A DNA stretch of 64,000 nt. Source: Pestalotiopsis fici W106-1. Lineage: Eukaryota > Ascomycota > Sordariomycetes > Amphisphaeriales > Sporocadaceae. Positions within the stretch are counted from its first letter, which is position 1. Each line of letters opens with the position of its first letter. The notes beneath the pieces were generated by a model, which had not been told where the DNA came from, did no database searches, and saw only the letters and a list, made by a program, of their open reading frames with translations. The position numbers and the translations under genes were made by a program. Of this stretch, positions 25,664 through 35,670 are shown piece after piece. The stretch lies in contig NW_006917101.1 in assembly GCF_000516985.1 (NCBI RefSeq), positions 1,604,834 to 1,668,833 of the forward strand, given 5' to 3'.

Positions 25664-26659
25664 ATGATGGCGATCATCGAGGAGAAGGACAATGCGCCAG
25701 TCTGGAAGTTGCATAATGTTGATGCCACTTATTGGGACGAGTATATCTCTACACGACCCATTTATGATCACAAAATCTTTGACCGTGTCATTGACTATCA
25801 ATCATCTCATTCCGCCAGCCATTCGGCCGCGCTGGACATAGGCACAGGCTCAGGTTCGGCTTTGGGGCCCCTGACCAAGAGTTTTGACCATGTTGTCGCA
25901 ACCGACAACGACCCCACGAGCCTGGAATTCGCAAAATCCAGACACTCCAGCATACCTACTGAGCACCTTTCTTACACTCTTTCATCGGGCGAAGACCTCC
26001 TTCAGCACCATTCTCCCGGCTCATTTGACTTGATCACTTGTGCAGAGACATTTCCCCTGATGGACACACAAATAGCGCTGTCCAACATCTTCTCACTGCT
26101 GCGTCCGGGTGGTACACTTGCCGTTTGGTTCTACGGGCCACCTTTCTTCACTGAAGAAGAATATTCAACCACTTGCCAGCCGATCCTCGACGCTCTCATG
26201 GATTGCAAATTCCGTCCTGTTGTAAGTGGTGGGGATGAAGCTCGCATGAAAAGTTGGAAACGTGCAGCGGACGGGAAATTCAGTTGGTTAGATTACATTC
26301 CATTTGATGCAAAGCTGTGGACCGACGTGCGCCGTCACAAGTGGAACACGCAGGCAAGACTCTCGTTCTTCACTCGCGAAGCCTGCGATTTCCCCGTGGA
26401 ATGCGTTCGCAGCGTGGGACCGGACGAGGCACTCAGTGAAGAACAGGATCCTACCTTTTGGGGCGTCAAGTGGAACTTCACCAAACTTAGAAGTTTCGTC
26501 AATGCAAGTTTTCCAACACCAAACGGATTGGTCGGGGAGCAGGATAAGATGGAGACACTCTTTGAGCAGCTTGCAAGTTGTATGGGGGGCCAGGAGGCCG
26601 AGAGGACCTTCTCGTGGCCTGCTGTGCTCCTTACTGCAGCGAAGAAGGTAGAAAGTTAG
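25664..26659 (+). CDS. Class I SAM-dependent methyltransferase
   Basis: I place the start at the first ATG of ATGATGGCG (25664), giving 331 aa; the open frame continues upstream without family-like sequence. Motif I is ALDIGTGSGSALGPL near residue 50, followed by VVATDNDPTSLEFAK (motif post-I, acidic residue binding the ribose). SFDLITCAETFPLMD is motif II-like, and LRPGGTLAVWFYGPP is motif III. This is the Methyltransf_11/25-type fold that methylates small molecules. It lies between two oxidoreductase genes of the putative peptide cluster, so N- or O-methylation of the peptide is a reasonable guess; ustiloxin and phomopsin clusters also encode methyltransferases. Confidence 0.9.
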   Translation: MMAIIEEKDNAPVWKLHNVDATYWDEYISTRPIYDHKIFDRVIDYQSSHSASHSAALDIGTGSGSALGPLTKSFDHVVATDNDPTSLEFAKSRHSSIPTEHLSYTLSSGEDLLQHHSPGSFDLITCAETFPLMDTQIALSNIFSLLRPGGTLAVWFYGPPFFTEEEYSTTCQPILDALMDCKFRPVVSGGDEARMKSWKRAADGKFSWLDYIPFDAKLWTDVRRHKWNTQARLSFFTREACDFPVECVRSVGPDEALSEEQDPTFWGVKWNFTKLRSFVNASFPTPNGLVGEQDKMETLFEQLASCMGGQEAERTFSWPAVLLTAAKKVES

Positions 26660-26957
26660 GTTTATTCGTTCGCGGTCGGGACAGAGCTAGGCGGACGATG
26701 GCTGTGATCGATTTGGATCCATGAGTATCCATACCGTAGTAGCATTTAGAAGACATGAAACAAGACGCAAACATCATGAACGAGGCATCATCTCCAACGA
26801 AAGGTGGTGCCATTTTGTTTTCTTCTGCGCCTTGGCTCTCTTTGATTTCTTCAAAAAAGAGATTCACGATAGAGGTACCAGAATGATACAGTAACTGTGC
26901 GCGAGCTTTAAGAACAAGTCGCATGTCTATTCAAGCACCGATGACCGTTGGCCATGT

Positions 26958-27968
26958 TTACCATTCAATAAAACCTCGATCCTCATCGATGGACGGAAAT
27001 TTCCCCGAGGTCTGCTCCCGTGTAGCCTTCAATATCTGTACAACGTCAGTATCGTTGAGTGCGAAAACATATTCAATCAGGGAAACTGACCTCGCCAAAT
27101 ACAAAGTCAGCAGCGGCGTCAACGGGGACAAAGGCTTGCTCATAACCGAAGTGACGCGCCCCTGTGTTGCCCATATCGGTTTGCATGAAACTTGTGAGCT
27201 GCGTGTTAGTGAGTTCAGATCGAGTGTTGTGCTCAAGCGTCGTCTTACCCGGGGTCAACAGCGAAGGAAGTCAGTTTTGGGCTCTCGCAATGAATTTTCC
27301 TCGTGAGGTAATGGGCTGAAGCCTTGCTGGCGCCGTATGCAAACATTGGGAAAGGCATCTTTTCCATGGCTGCGATACTGGCAATTGGCGTACCGATCAG
27401 AACGAATCGAGGATTGTCACCGCTCTCCAGCAGTGACCTTACCGCCTGAAATAGACGAAGCGGTCCTGACAATGTGTGCATTAGTCCAGAGATTGCTGTA
27501 GTAAACTCGAAAGGCTCTCTAACCGATTGTGTTGATTTCAAACAAGTCCCGAACCTCACTAGGCTGGACCTGGGACAGATCTCCATATACTGTCCCATAT
27601 CCTGCGTTAGCCACGACGATATCTAGCTTCTTGATTCCATGTTCATTTTGAAGCAGTTGTATGGCCTCAAGCGCATCTGTATCTGACGTGGACTCGATTT
27701 TGACGGTGACGAGCTTGCTGTCTTCACCCCGTGGAAGTTCGGACAATGAGTGCGTTGTCTGGTCTTCGAGGCGGCGCACGCCAGCGATGACTGTTGTGTT
27801 GGATCTAAGCAAGAATCTACTAGTAAGAGCTCTCCCTAGACCTACACCACCAATACAAAGTCAACAATGAATTTGAGATGAGGTCGCAATAAATGAGAGG
27901 CAGGCTATCTCACCTCGGTTGGCACCCGTGACTAGTACGATTGTATGGGAATCAGTTGCTGCGGCCAT
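26958..27968 (-). CDS. Short-chain dehydrogenase/reductase (SDR)
   Basis: Five-exon model: 27914-27968, 27524-27841, 27249-27465, 27091-27190, 26958-27035; 255 aa. The cofactor site VTGANRGLG spans the first intron. VANAGYG is the NAG motif, the catalytic Ser lies in LIGTPIAS, and YGASK is the YxxxK active site. The text after it, VDPGFMQTDMGN, spans an intron and is typical of the family. The protein is a classical SDR that uses NAD(P)H to reduce a carbonyl or oxidise an alcohol. It lies head-to-head with the first UstYa-like gene, separated by 782 bp. Confidence 0.93.
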
Positions 27969-28750
27969 TATGTCGAGATTTCTCCTTCTCTACCAGTGTA
28001 GATGGTGTCTAGGTGGGTAGTCTAGGGAATGTGCAGAAAACGAAATGTCAGATCATGTTTGTTCTGGACCTAGCCACCAAAATTGAATGTCTTGCATTTG
28101 CCGATATCTAATCAGCTTATTCCAATATTACTACACACTTATTTACTTATTCATTAAGCCATAGATATGGCACATATCTGTATCACTTATGGTACTGGAC
28201 ATGTAACTTAGCCCTACGAACAAGTACCTAGCTACCCCACAGCGCTTACCGGCAAGGTCTCAACTAGGTACCTAGGCACCCGAACCCGACAGCCCCGCCA
28301 GCCCACCAACCGTCCAACATTCAATATTGAGGCTACTTACCTACCTAGGTACATATATACCATACTTTTGATTGAATGGGTACCAACATTTGTCAGTGAT
28401 GATCCTGCATTGTAACACTCTCTGTAAGCACCAACGTACCAATGATGCCAACTCATGACTGCATTGCGGCAATCATGCAAACTGCAGACGCCCGTAAGCC
28501 GTTGGTACAGTGCTGGAAACTGGGGGGCATGTAGGCGCTGATTGTGGCGGCGGGAGGTGGCCAAAAGTTCCTTCGCTTGATCCCGAATCGAACGAGGTAT
28601 GTACCTACCTGCGAGTAGGTACCTAGGTACCACGGTCATGCATGAGGCAAGTTGAGAGAACTCTGAGAGAAGAATCCATGAAATTGATCAGGCCCGCCGG
28701 TTCAGCAGCTTCCCATCGCTCTGTGACCCCATGTCGTATTCTTGGTTGAG
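27969..28750. promoter_or_regulatory. Divergent promoter rich in CCTAGGTACC-type repeats
   Basis: The spacer separates the SDR and UstYa-like genes. Short palindromic or near-palindromic units built from CCTAGGTA / TACCTAGG occur at about 28226, 28267, 28338 and 28600-28635. Similar units also occur outside the cluster (about 25070, 28620, 37540), so they may be a dispersed genomic repeat rather than a pathway-specific operator. Confidence 0.4.
28215..28640. repeat. Cluster of short TAGGTACC/GGTACCTA repeats
   Basis: At least five copies of a CCTAGGTAC-like unit sit within 430 bp, several as overlapping palindromes (for example GTAGGTACCTAGGTACC near 28614). They may mark an old repeat or a hairpin-forming element. 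Confidence 0.55.
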
Positions 28751-29756
28751 ATGGCCTCACAGCATCGCTATAGTCCCGTTGCCTCGACTGAAAGGAACAG
28801 CAACGATCTACAAGAGCTTGATTTTGACGATAAAGATACATCGAGACATTCGCAAAGGCGACAGACACTCTATCATTGCCTCGTTGTGTTGCTAATCGTA
28901 TCCAACATCGGTTTCGCCAGTCTTTGGCTTCTCTACCCACGAGTCAAATCATGGCAGGATTCTTCAGATTGCGCTAGGCCTCAACTCATCTATTGTAGGT
29001 TCACAGCAACGCGTCTGAGCTTTCACATGGTTTTGCTGATAGGAGTGTCTGTAACAAAGCGCCAGCGACAAGCGCACTTCGGTATGAAAAGAAACGATTG
29101 TGGCGGGACATTGATGGTCCTAATCCTTACACTGGGAAGCCTCGTCCTGAGCATGACGAGGCGTGGCGGGAGCTCATTTCTCGTAAGTGCGATGTCTCAC
29201 ACCAACTGGCGCCTGTCTTGACCCTCTGCAGCAATTACAATCAAAGTATCTGCCGATGAGCTGTCACGCTTCAGTGGAGGCGACAGCACCATAGAGTTTG
29301 CCGATGGTTCTGGTTATATCGCAGAGATGGGAGTATACCACGAGCTGCATTGCATCGTAAGTAATAAGTTCGTCCGAATCACAAGCTTCATCCGCAACTC
29401 ACATTTTCGGTTGGTACAGAAACGCGTGAGGCGATATCTGCATCTAAGCCACTATTATCCAAACATGACAGAAGCAGACCGGGTGCGAGAGGACGCACAT
29501 ATTGGTATGTCCAAATCTCAAAGAAATTAGCATAACCATTTTAACTTACTATCCAGACCATTGCCTGGAGTATTGGAGAGAGTCCGCGATGTGTCGGGGG
29601 GACGTGACATTGGGAACTTTTTTCTGGAGAGATGGTTATCCTACATCCAGAGTTTATACTGATAATGAGTGCATCGATTGGCACGCCCTGGACACATGGG
29701 CTAGAAGGCGAATGGTGGATATGAATGATCGGTCGATTTTCGTTGGCTATGAATAG
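28751..29756 (+). CDS. UstYa-family (DUF3328) protein 1, probable peptide oxidase/cyclase
   Basis: Five-exon model: 28751-28994, 29060-29182, 29232-29356, 29420-29504, 29557-29756; 258 aa. A polar N-terminus is followed by one membrane helix (HCLVVLLIVSNIGFASLWLL), making a type II membrane protein. The first intron join restores YSPA, typical of the family after the helix. Both family motifs are complete: YHELHC and, across the last intron, HIDHCLEYWR (two HXXHC). Proteins of this family (UstYa/UstYb and relatives) catalyse oxidative macrocyclisation of ribosomal peptides in ustiloxin, phomopsin and asperipin pathways. Position near the repeat-bearing precursor at 31207 supports the same role here. 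Confidence 0.93.
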
Positions 29757-29875
29757 ATTCTGTCACGGGATACCATGGATGGGTGGATGTTCAATTGTGC
29801 ATCTACATGATTATTATATTCAAGACGGACCTCTTTCAGCAAGAAAAGTTGATCGTGAATTCTTCGTCAAGGTAT

Positions 29876-30686
29876 TTAAGTGACTATCCCAGTGTCTGTA
29901 GAATTGGCATATCGCTCAGCCCAAGTGAACACATCTTCGTAGCTCCTGCATTGTTTCGGTTGTCCCCATCCATTAGTCAAGTGTGTTTCTGGATCCAACT
30001 CTTCGAGATTTGTATCTGCAGCGCACATAAGAGCCTGCCTAATGTAATCGTAGCAGTGTCGTATATGGAAGACAGCTATACGCGTCTCTGTGACATTCTC
30101 AAAGTCAGGTACGTCGGTCAAGTTTGCCACGGCTGGGCTTTCGAGGGCCTCGTAATAAGCGATCAACATAGCATGCTGGGCATTCTTTGGTCAATAAAAA
30201 GTAATATCCATGACTGACAGTGGCAAAACTAACCAAACAATGCAGCTGATGGAAAACAGCTATGTTTGAAATGAAGGGTGCGAGTTCATCGTGGTGTACA
30301 AAGCCTCGTCCGGTGGGTATGATCGATGCCCATGCCGCTTCCGATTCGAGGTCTGGCTTTTGTGTGAAAGTGAGGTTATGTTGCCATGTTGTTTGAAATG
30401 AGCCTGGAGGCACTAAAGAAGAGCTCAGCAATGAGAATCAATAGAGAGTACCACTTGTCTTACTCGGCAGGCCGAATTGTACTCTGTCCACATATTTAAT
30501 CTTGCTCATGCCAACCAGATACCCAACAATCAAGGAGACCAACACAGCAATTGGTAAGCAAAGCCAATTCCACTTTGAACCTTGGAAATATGTATGCTGG
30601 TTTAATTCGATCTCATCTTCGCTTGAGCTCCTTTGTGACGACCAAAGAAGCTCATCTCCTTCATCCTCATTGAGTGTCTTAGGCAT
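29876..30686 (-). CDS. UstYa-family (DUF3328) protein 2, probable peptide oxidase/cyclase
   Basis: Three-exon model: 30452-30686, 30234-30412, 29876-30175; 237 aa. The N-terminus is acidic, then a single membrane helix (LCLPIAVLVSLIVGYLVG). The two HXXHC motifs are FHQLHC, completed by a join that reads HCLHAMLIAYYEALE, and FHIRHCYDYIRQALMC. Two Cys residues follow the second motif, as in UstYa. The sequence differs clearly from protein 1, so this is not a recent duplicate. Known dikaritin clusters often need two such proteins. It lies back-to-back with the precursor gene, sharing a 520-bp promoter region, which suggests co-expression. Confidence 0.93.
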
Positions 30687-31206
30687 CTTGACGGAAAGTT
30701 GAAGATGTGGAGGCCCAGGTGTAGGGGATCACGAATCTAGTCACGATTTCCGTTGTTCACATTGATAACTACAGAACGTGGGGTCTGTGGAGCCTGTTCG
30801 AGTAGAAGACAGTGCGTAAGACACTCCTCACTCGTGACATACCTACCGTTCTAGGTCCTATTGAGCTGGCGGACCCGCATATGCAAGCACTTCTGTCTTG
30901 CTGATCGTTGGGTGGTGGTACATAGATAACGATTGGGGGAGATTTTCCAGATTGGAAGATATGACGGTTCAGTACGTTGACTCCTCTCCAAAGTTACATT
31001 CTAGCTTGTTTGTTGTTGGTTTGCCTGTGCTCAACTTGCATGAGATCAGAAGGTGTGGTAAGTCTGCTCTAGGGTGCTTATTCGAACGGCTTCCAACGAG
31101 GCCCTGTGTGCATATAAACCATCACCAACGCCCATGCTACTTGCAATCTGCTCAAAAATATCAACTTGATCAAAACACCCACCACCGACGTATTCAAGCA
31201 ATCAAC
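30687..31206. promoter_or_regulatory. Bidirectional promoter, UstYa 2 and peptide precursor
   Basis: A 520-bp intergenic region between divergent start codons. A clear TATA box (CATATAAACC, TATAAA at 31113-31118) lies 90 bp upstream of the precursor ATG and is followed by a pyrimidine/CAA-rich leader (ATCAAAACACCCACC). Strong TATA-type promoters suit highly expressed secreted peptides. No cluster-specific operator is evident by eye. Confidence 0.55.
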
Positions 31207-31547
31207 ATGCAGCTTACTCATATCATGATCTTCTTGGGGGCGGCTCTGGCCGTTCCTGTTCCAGGTATGTCCTCTGATTCCTGTCTAGTGTCTATACGCA
31301 TTGTGCCGCGAGTAGTGTTCCAACAGTCACGCTAGGGAGCAACCGTCCTAATGGACTCAGACGTTCTGCGGATGCAGACGAACTGGTCCGCAACTCCTGG
31401 TCAGCGAGAGACATCGTCGTAAAGGATGAAACAAGTGACGCGGACGACCTCGTAAAGAATTCGTGGTCGGCCCGAGATATTACAATTCGAGATACTGCAA
31501 ATGATGCGGATGATCTTGTTAAGAATTCATGGTCGGCGAGAACCTGA
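31207..31547 (+). CDS. Secreted repeat-bearing precursor peptide (putative dikaritin-type RiPP)
   Basis: Two exons, 31207-31264 and 31336-31547, encode 89 aa. Exon 1 is a signal peptide (MQLTHIMIFLGAALAVPVPG). Exon 2 begins with a short leader ending in GLRR, a possible Kex2 site, then three tandem repeats with a 22-residue period: DADELVRNSWSAR, DADDLVKNSWSAR, DADDLVKNSWSAR, separated by DIVVKDETS and DITIRDTAN. NSWSAR is identical in all three although its codons differ at several third positions. This is the layout of ustiloxin-, phomopsin- and asperipin-type precursors: signal peptide plus tandem core copies. The core probably lies in or around NSWSA, with Trp or Ser as crosslinking residues. 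Classic dibasic sites are missing between repeats, so the processing enzyme is uncertain. The product is unknown. Confidence 0.85.
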
Positions 31548-32380
31548 GTCGCATTTGTTGGGTAGGGGAGAGATGGAGGAAGAGTGTAATACATCTGTAG
31601 CCACTGGTCGGCACGTCTCGTTTCAACTAGGGAAGTGCTCGTAGCAAAGACAGCACGTCCAATACATTCGCTCATATTACTGGCAAATTCTTTATTTCAA
31701 ATAAATGCTGACCCATTACATCTTGCATATACTTGACTGATTTCGGATGTGTTTGTGCAAAAATGGGAAGGCGGCCAAAAGCTTAACTTCGTGCAACTCG
31801 CTCGGGTTCTTGAATGAATTTCGAGGTATATGCTACCTCGCATGCATACATGAGGAGCAGAATGCATGTCATCATCTGCAGCTTACCCAGTTTGTAGGTC
31901 TGTAAAATGAACCAAGGCCTTGTGTAAGTTCCTTTGGAAGGCTACCAAAGGTACCTCGCCTGTCCACATAGTCCTATGCAAAGTCCCATGACCCCGTCCC
32001 CCCTGAACCCACCAAGCGCGTCTTCCGTTGTTCCCGCCAAGTTCCGACCCTAGTGGGAACCTCAGCGTCATGTCCAATAATACCGTCCGTTGGCATTTCT
32101 TACCGCCGCAGGATCAATGCAGTCCTTAAGGATGGTGCCACTGGATGGTTCGGCATTACAATCGCAAGGGTGAATATTTAGAAAGAAACCCAAATAATTT
32201 GGCCCGGCTGGCCCTACGGCCTCGACCATTCTGACCACGGCACGCATTCGTTAATATCATCAACTGATGCAAGTCCCTGTTAGATGGCTCCCGTGAATAC
32301 TGACAGATTTGCTCAACAAATCTGTGTGCAACAAGCACTCGCATCTTACGCTTCCGAAAGCGAAGAAGCAAACAATCACT
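31548..32380. other. Spacer between precursor and membrane protein gene
   Basis: No supported gene. The start holds the precursor 3' UTR and the end the promoter of the rhodopsin-like gene. An alternative in-frame ATG for that gene lies at 32309. Confidence 0.45.
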
Positions 32381-33607
32381 ATGCAACAATCATACTCAAA
32401 AGACCTAATGATAGGTCTCGCCATTGCATTCATAATAATACCCTCAATTTTTGTTGGCCTCCGAATCTGGGCTCGAAGAATTAACCGTCGCCAACTACAC
32501 CCTGATGACTACTTGTGCGTTGGAGCACTTGTCATTGGCATCGTCTGCTCCGCTCTCCAATTATATGGTGAGTTGCTTGAACTCGAGTCAGAAATTGGCA
32601 GCACCGATGACTAAATTTCCATGGCTAGCTGCGATCGATGGTCAACTGGGTCAACATCAAATTGTAGGACCAGACGGCCAGCCCATCCTCGATGATCCTC
32701 GCTTTGTGGTCTATGAAAAGGTAGGCGACCACGAAATTATGAAGTTGTCACTAATAGAGACCACTCTCGAGACTGAAGGCAACATGTGAGCTGACCTGGA
32801 ATCTCGAATCAGACAAAGTTTGCCGTCAATATTCTCAGCGTCTTTGGGTTAGGACTAGTCAAATGCTCAATCCTCCTTTTGTACAAGAGCATCTTCAACA
32901 ACGTTCGCAACTTTCGATGGGCAGTCTATGTGATGCTCGGAGTGGTTGTGGCATGGACCGTATCATATTTCTTCGCCAATCTCTTCACCTGCTTTCCAGT
33001 GACAGTCTTCATAGAAGAGTTTTACGGCAACAAATGCATCGACACCATTCCGATGTGGCTCTCTGTTGTGGCCACGGACTTGGTCGTTGACGTTGGGATC
33101 CTCATTCTACCAATACCAATGGTGCTGCGACTGCACTTACCCTGGAAACAGAGGATTGGAGTGCTCGGAATGTTCATGTTGGGCGCAAGGTGAGCAAAAG
33201 CAATCGCTGTTCTTTTGGGACTGGAACTTCATCGCTGACGATGCATCCATACGCAGTGTCTGTGCAATCAGTATCACTCGCCTTGCGACATTGGTACAAC
33301 TTTCTGCCGAATTCATCTACCATTACAACGATGAGACATGTGAGCCCCCGAGAATCCGGAAATCTTGAACCTAGCTAATGTGGAGCTGGTAGACTATACA
33401 TCTCCAGTCTTTTACTGGACCAACATAGAAATGGCAATGGCTATTGTCTCAGCCTGTCTGCCAACATTGCGGCCAATCTGGAGTTTTCTGAGCACGGAGA
33501 AGCGGAATACAAGCCAACATTCAGAATACAGCTTGCGAAAGCCAGACGGATATGGAATGGTTCCTGATTCAACTCCTCTACAACCTTTGAGTCGGCAATC
33601 AGTCTAG
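32381..33607 (+). CDS. Fungal rhodopsin-like (SAT4-type) integral membrane protein
   Basis: Five-exon model: 32381-32567, 32629-32720, 32813-33189, 33257-33339, 33393-33607; 317 aa. Seven hydrophobic segments are visible, beginning with LMIGLAIAFIIIPSIFVGLR and including LGVVVAWTVSYFFANLFTC and IPMWLSVVATDLVVDVGILI. The RRINRRQLHPDDYLCV loop after the first helix and the PIPMV / LLYKSIF stretches are typical of the broad fungal rhodopsin-domain (SAT4-like) family. The C-terminal tail is polar and cytosolic. Members are often found in metabolite clusters, and their function is mostly unknown. Here it follows the precursor directly. A start at 32309 would add 24 residues. Confidence 0.88.
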
Positions 33608-34076
33608 GGTAGCAGGCCTCTGTGGGAAATTTTCAGCTCAATTTGGTACCCCGAGCCCGATGGATGGTGGGTGGGTAGGATGCTGTAAGACCACAATCCT
33701 GGCCATTTCCGGTGGACAGGTCAGACCGTCAGCAGTGAGATATCCCAATTGAGATTAGCGGGACACACTGTACTGTGCCTCTATAGAGGAGGAAAGTGAC
33801 ACGAAATAAGACCACAATAATTTGCTCCCTGCAGCAAGGTACGTCACGCTCGTAAGGCTGTGGCTTCTTGGGACTCGCGTCTTCTCATTATGGGACGGAA
33901 TGCTACCTTTCCGCCCATGTACACACAAGGGTCGGCGTCCCGCGGTCGCGTCGACCTTTCAGCTTTGGCGAGATGGGAGGGAGTGCCACTGGCTCATGAA
34001 TAAATACCTGCAATGCAGCAGCCATGTAGTTGAACTCTACATGCATTACTTGTTGTTTTGTCTGCCTAAACGTGCA
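33608..34076. other. Spacer and promoter of the FAD oxidase gene
   Basis: No gene is seen. The frame of the downstream oxidase stays open upstream to 33822 but lacks family-like sequence. Confidence 0.4.
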
Positions 34077-35670
34077 ATGAAGATTGTCTCACTTCTTCGC
34101 ATCATTTCTGCTTCCTGCAGTGTCCTTGCTTCACCTGGGCTGGCCAATTATACCAGCCTGACAGTGAAGCAGGTGAGCGCTGAGTTGGGCCCTCTGCTTT
34201 CCACACAGAATCTCATCACTTCGGAGGTTCCGGCCCGATGGAGTGACTTCGATCCCCCGCATCCATTGGTCGTGGTCAATGTCGAGACTGAGCTTGATGT
34301 TGCAGTTACGGTATGCACTCCCCTCTCCGTGCCCTATTGGGGGCCTTTTCCTTACTGGCCATGGTAGGTTGTGCTTGCAACGACTGACTTTTCCATCTCA
34401 AGGTCAAATACTGCGTTGACAAAAAGGTTCATGTCCTGGCACAGAATGGGGGAGCCGGTTGGGCAACGTTCGATCAGAGCGAACAAGTTGTGCTGATTAA
34501 TATGGCTCGCCTCAACGGGGTCACATTCAACTCGAACAAAACCCAAGTGTCCATTGGAGGTGGATCCACCATTAACAACACAATCGCGCATGCATATGCC
34601 GCTGGAGCTCTTGTAGAGACTGGCAACTGCAACTGTGTTGGTACATTAGGTGCTATTCTCGGTGGCGGTTATGGTAACCTGATGGGTTTGTATGGCTTTG
34701 GGGTTGATAACGTCCTCTCTTTGACCGTTGTTACTGCTGATGGGCAACTACGAAATGTAACGCCCTCGTCCGCGCCAGATCTCTTTTGGGGTTTGCGCGG
34801 CGCAGGACCAAATTTTGGCATTGTTACATCCGCCGTGGTCAAGTCCTATCCAGCCTCACAGGATGATATGCAAGCTTGGAGTGGTGGCCTGGTTTTCGAT
34901 TCCGATGATTTGGAAGAGGTTGTACAGGCCATCCAAGATCTTGACCTGCAGCCCGAGATGAACGTTTTCCTGTACTACATCTCAGATGGCTCAGAATCTA
35001 ATACGCCGATAGTCCTTGCTACAGTTTTTCTGTACAAGGGCAACGCAACATCTGGTCGTGATGCATTTGCCAGCCTGTATGCCATTGGTCCATTACTGGA
35101 TAGTACCGCTGTCCTTCCATACAACCAATGGAATGCTGGGGGTGATCAATTCTGCAATTTTGGGGCACGGAAACCATCTTACGGTGCCGGCTTTCAAAAT
35201 ATGGTCCCATCCACTTGGCGTCAGATTTGGGACGAGTACGTCGCATTCCAACAGCAACCCGGAGCGCAGAATAGCGTCGTACTGCTTGAGGCTTACTCTC
35301 TTGAGAAAGCCAGATCGGTAGACGCTGGGACGTCCGCTTTTCCATACCGCAACATCAATTTTAACGCTGTTGCAATTCCTTGGTATGAGGATGCCGCCTT
35401 GGATTCCCAGGCTCAGGCTTTTGGCAGCATGACCCGGGACCTTTGGAGGTCGACCGATGGCCTGGCCAAAAATTCAACGTACGTACTCTCTGGCATCTGC
35501 TTCAAAACATTATCTGCTTCAATTGATTGACTTTGGCCAGCTATATCAATTTTGCGCACGGTGATGAGGACTTGGACGTTGTGTATGGAGAAAGCCTTCC
35601 AAGGTTGCAGTCCATCAAGCACCACTTTGATCCCACAAATTACTTTAATCAATGGTATGATATCCGGTAA
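34077..35670 (+). CDS. BBE-type FAD-linked oxidase, secreted
   Basis: Three exons, 34077-34310, 34403-35478 and 35541-35670; 479 aa. A signal peptide (about residues 1-19, ending VLASPGLA) precedes the FAD-binding fold of the berberine bridge enzyme family. The FAD loop reads VLAQNGGAGWATFDQ: the usual RSGGH is replaced, so the His that carries one covalent FAD bond is absent. The second attachment region, TGNCNCVGTLGAILGGGYG, keeps a Cys. SIGGGSTINNTI and WGLRGAGPNFGIVTS are typical of the family. The C-terminus HHFDPTNYFN is the classic BBE end. These enzymes perform oxidative ring closure or dehydrogenation. It closes the right side of the peptide cluster and may modify the peptide in the secretory pathway. 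Confidence 0.93.
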
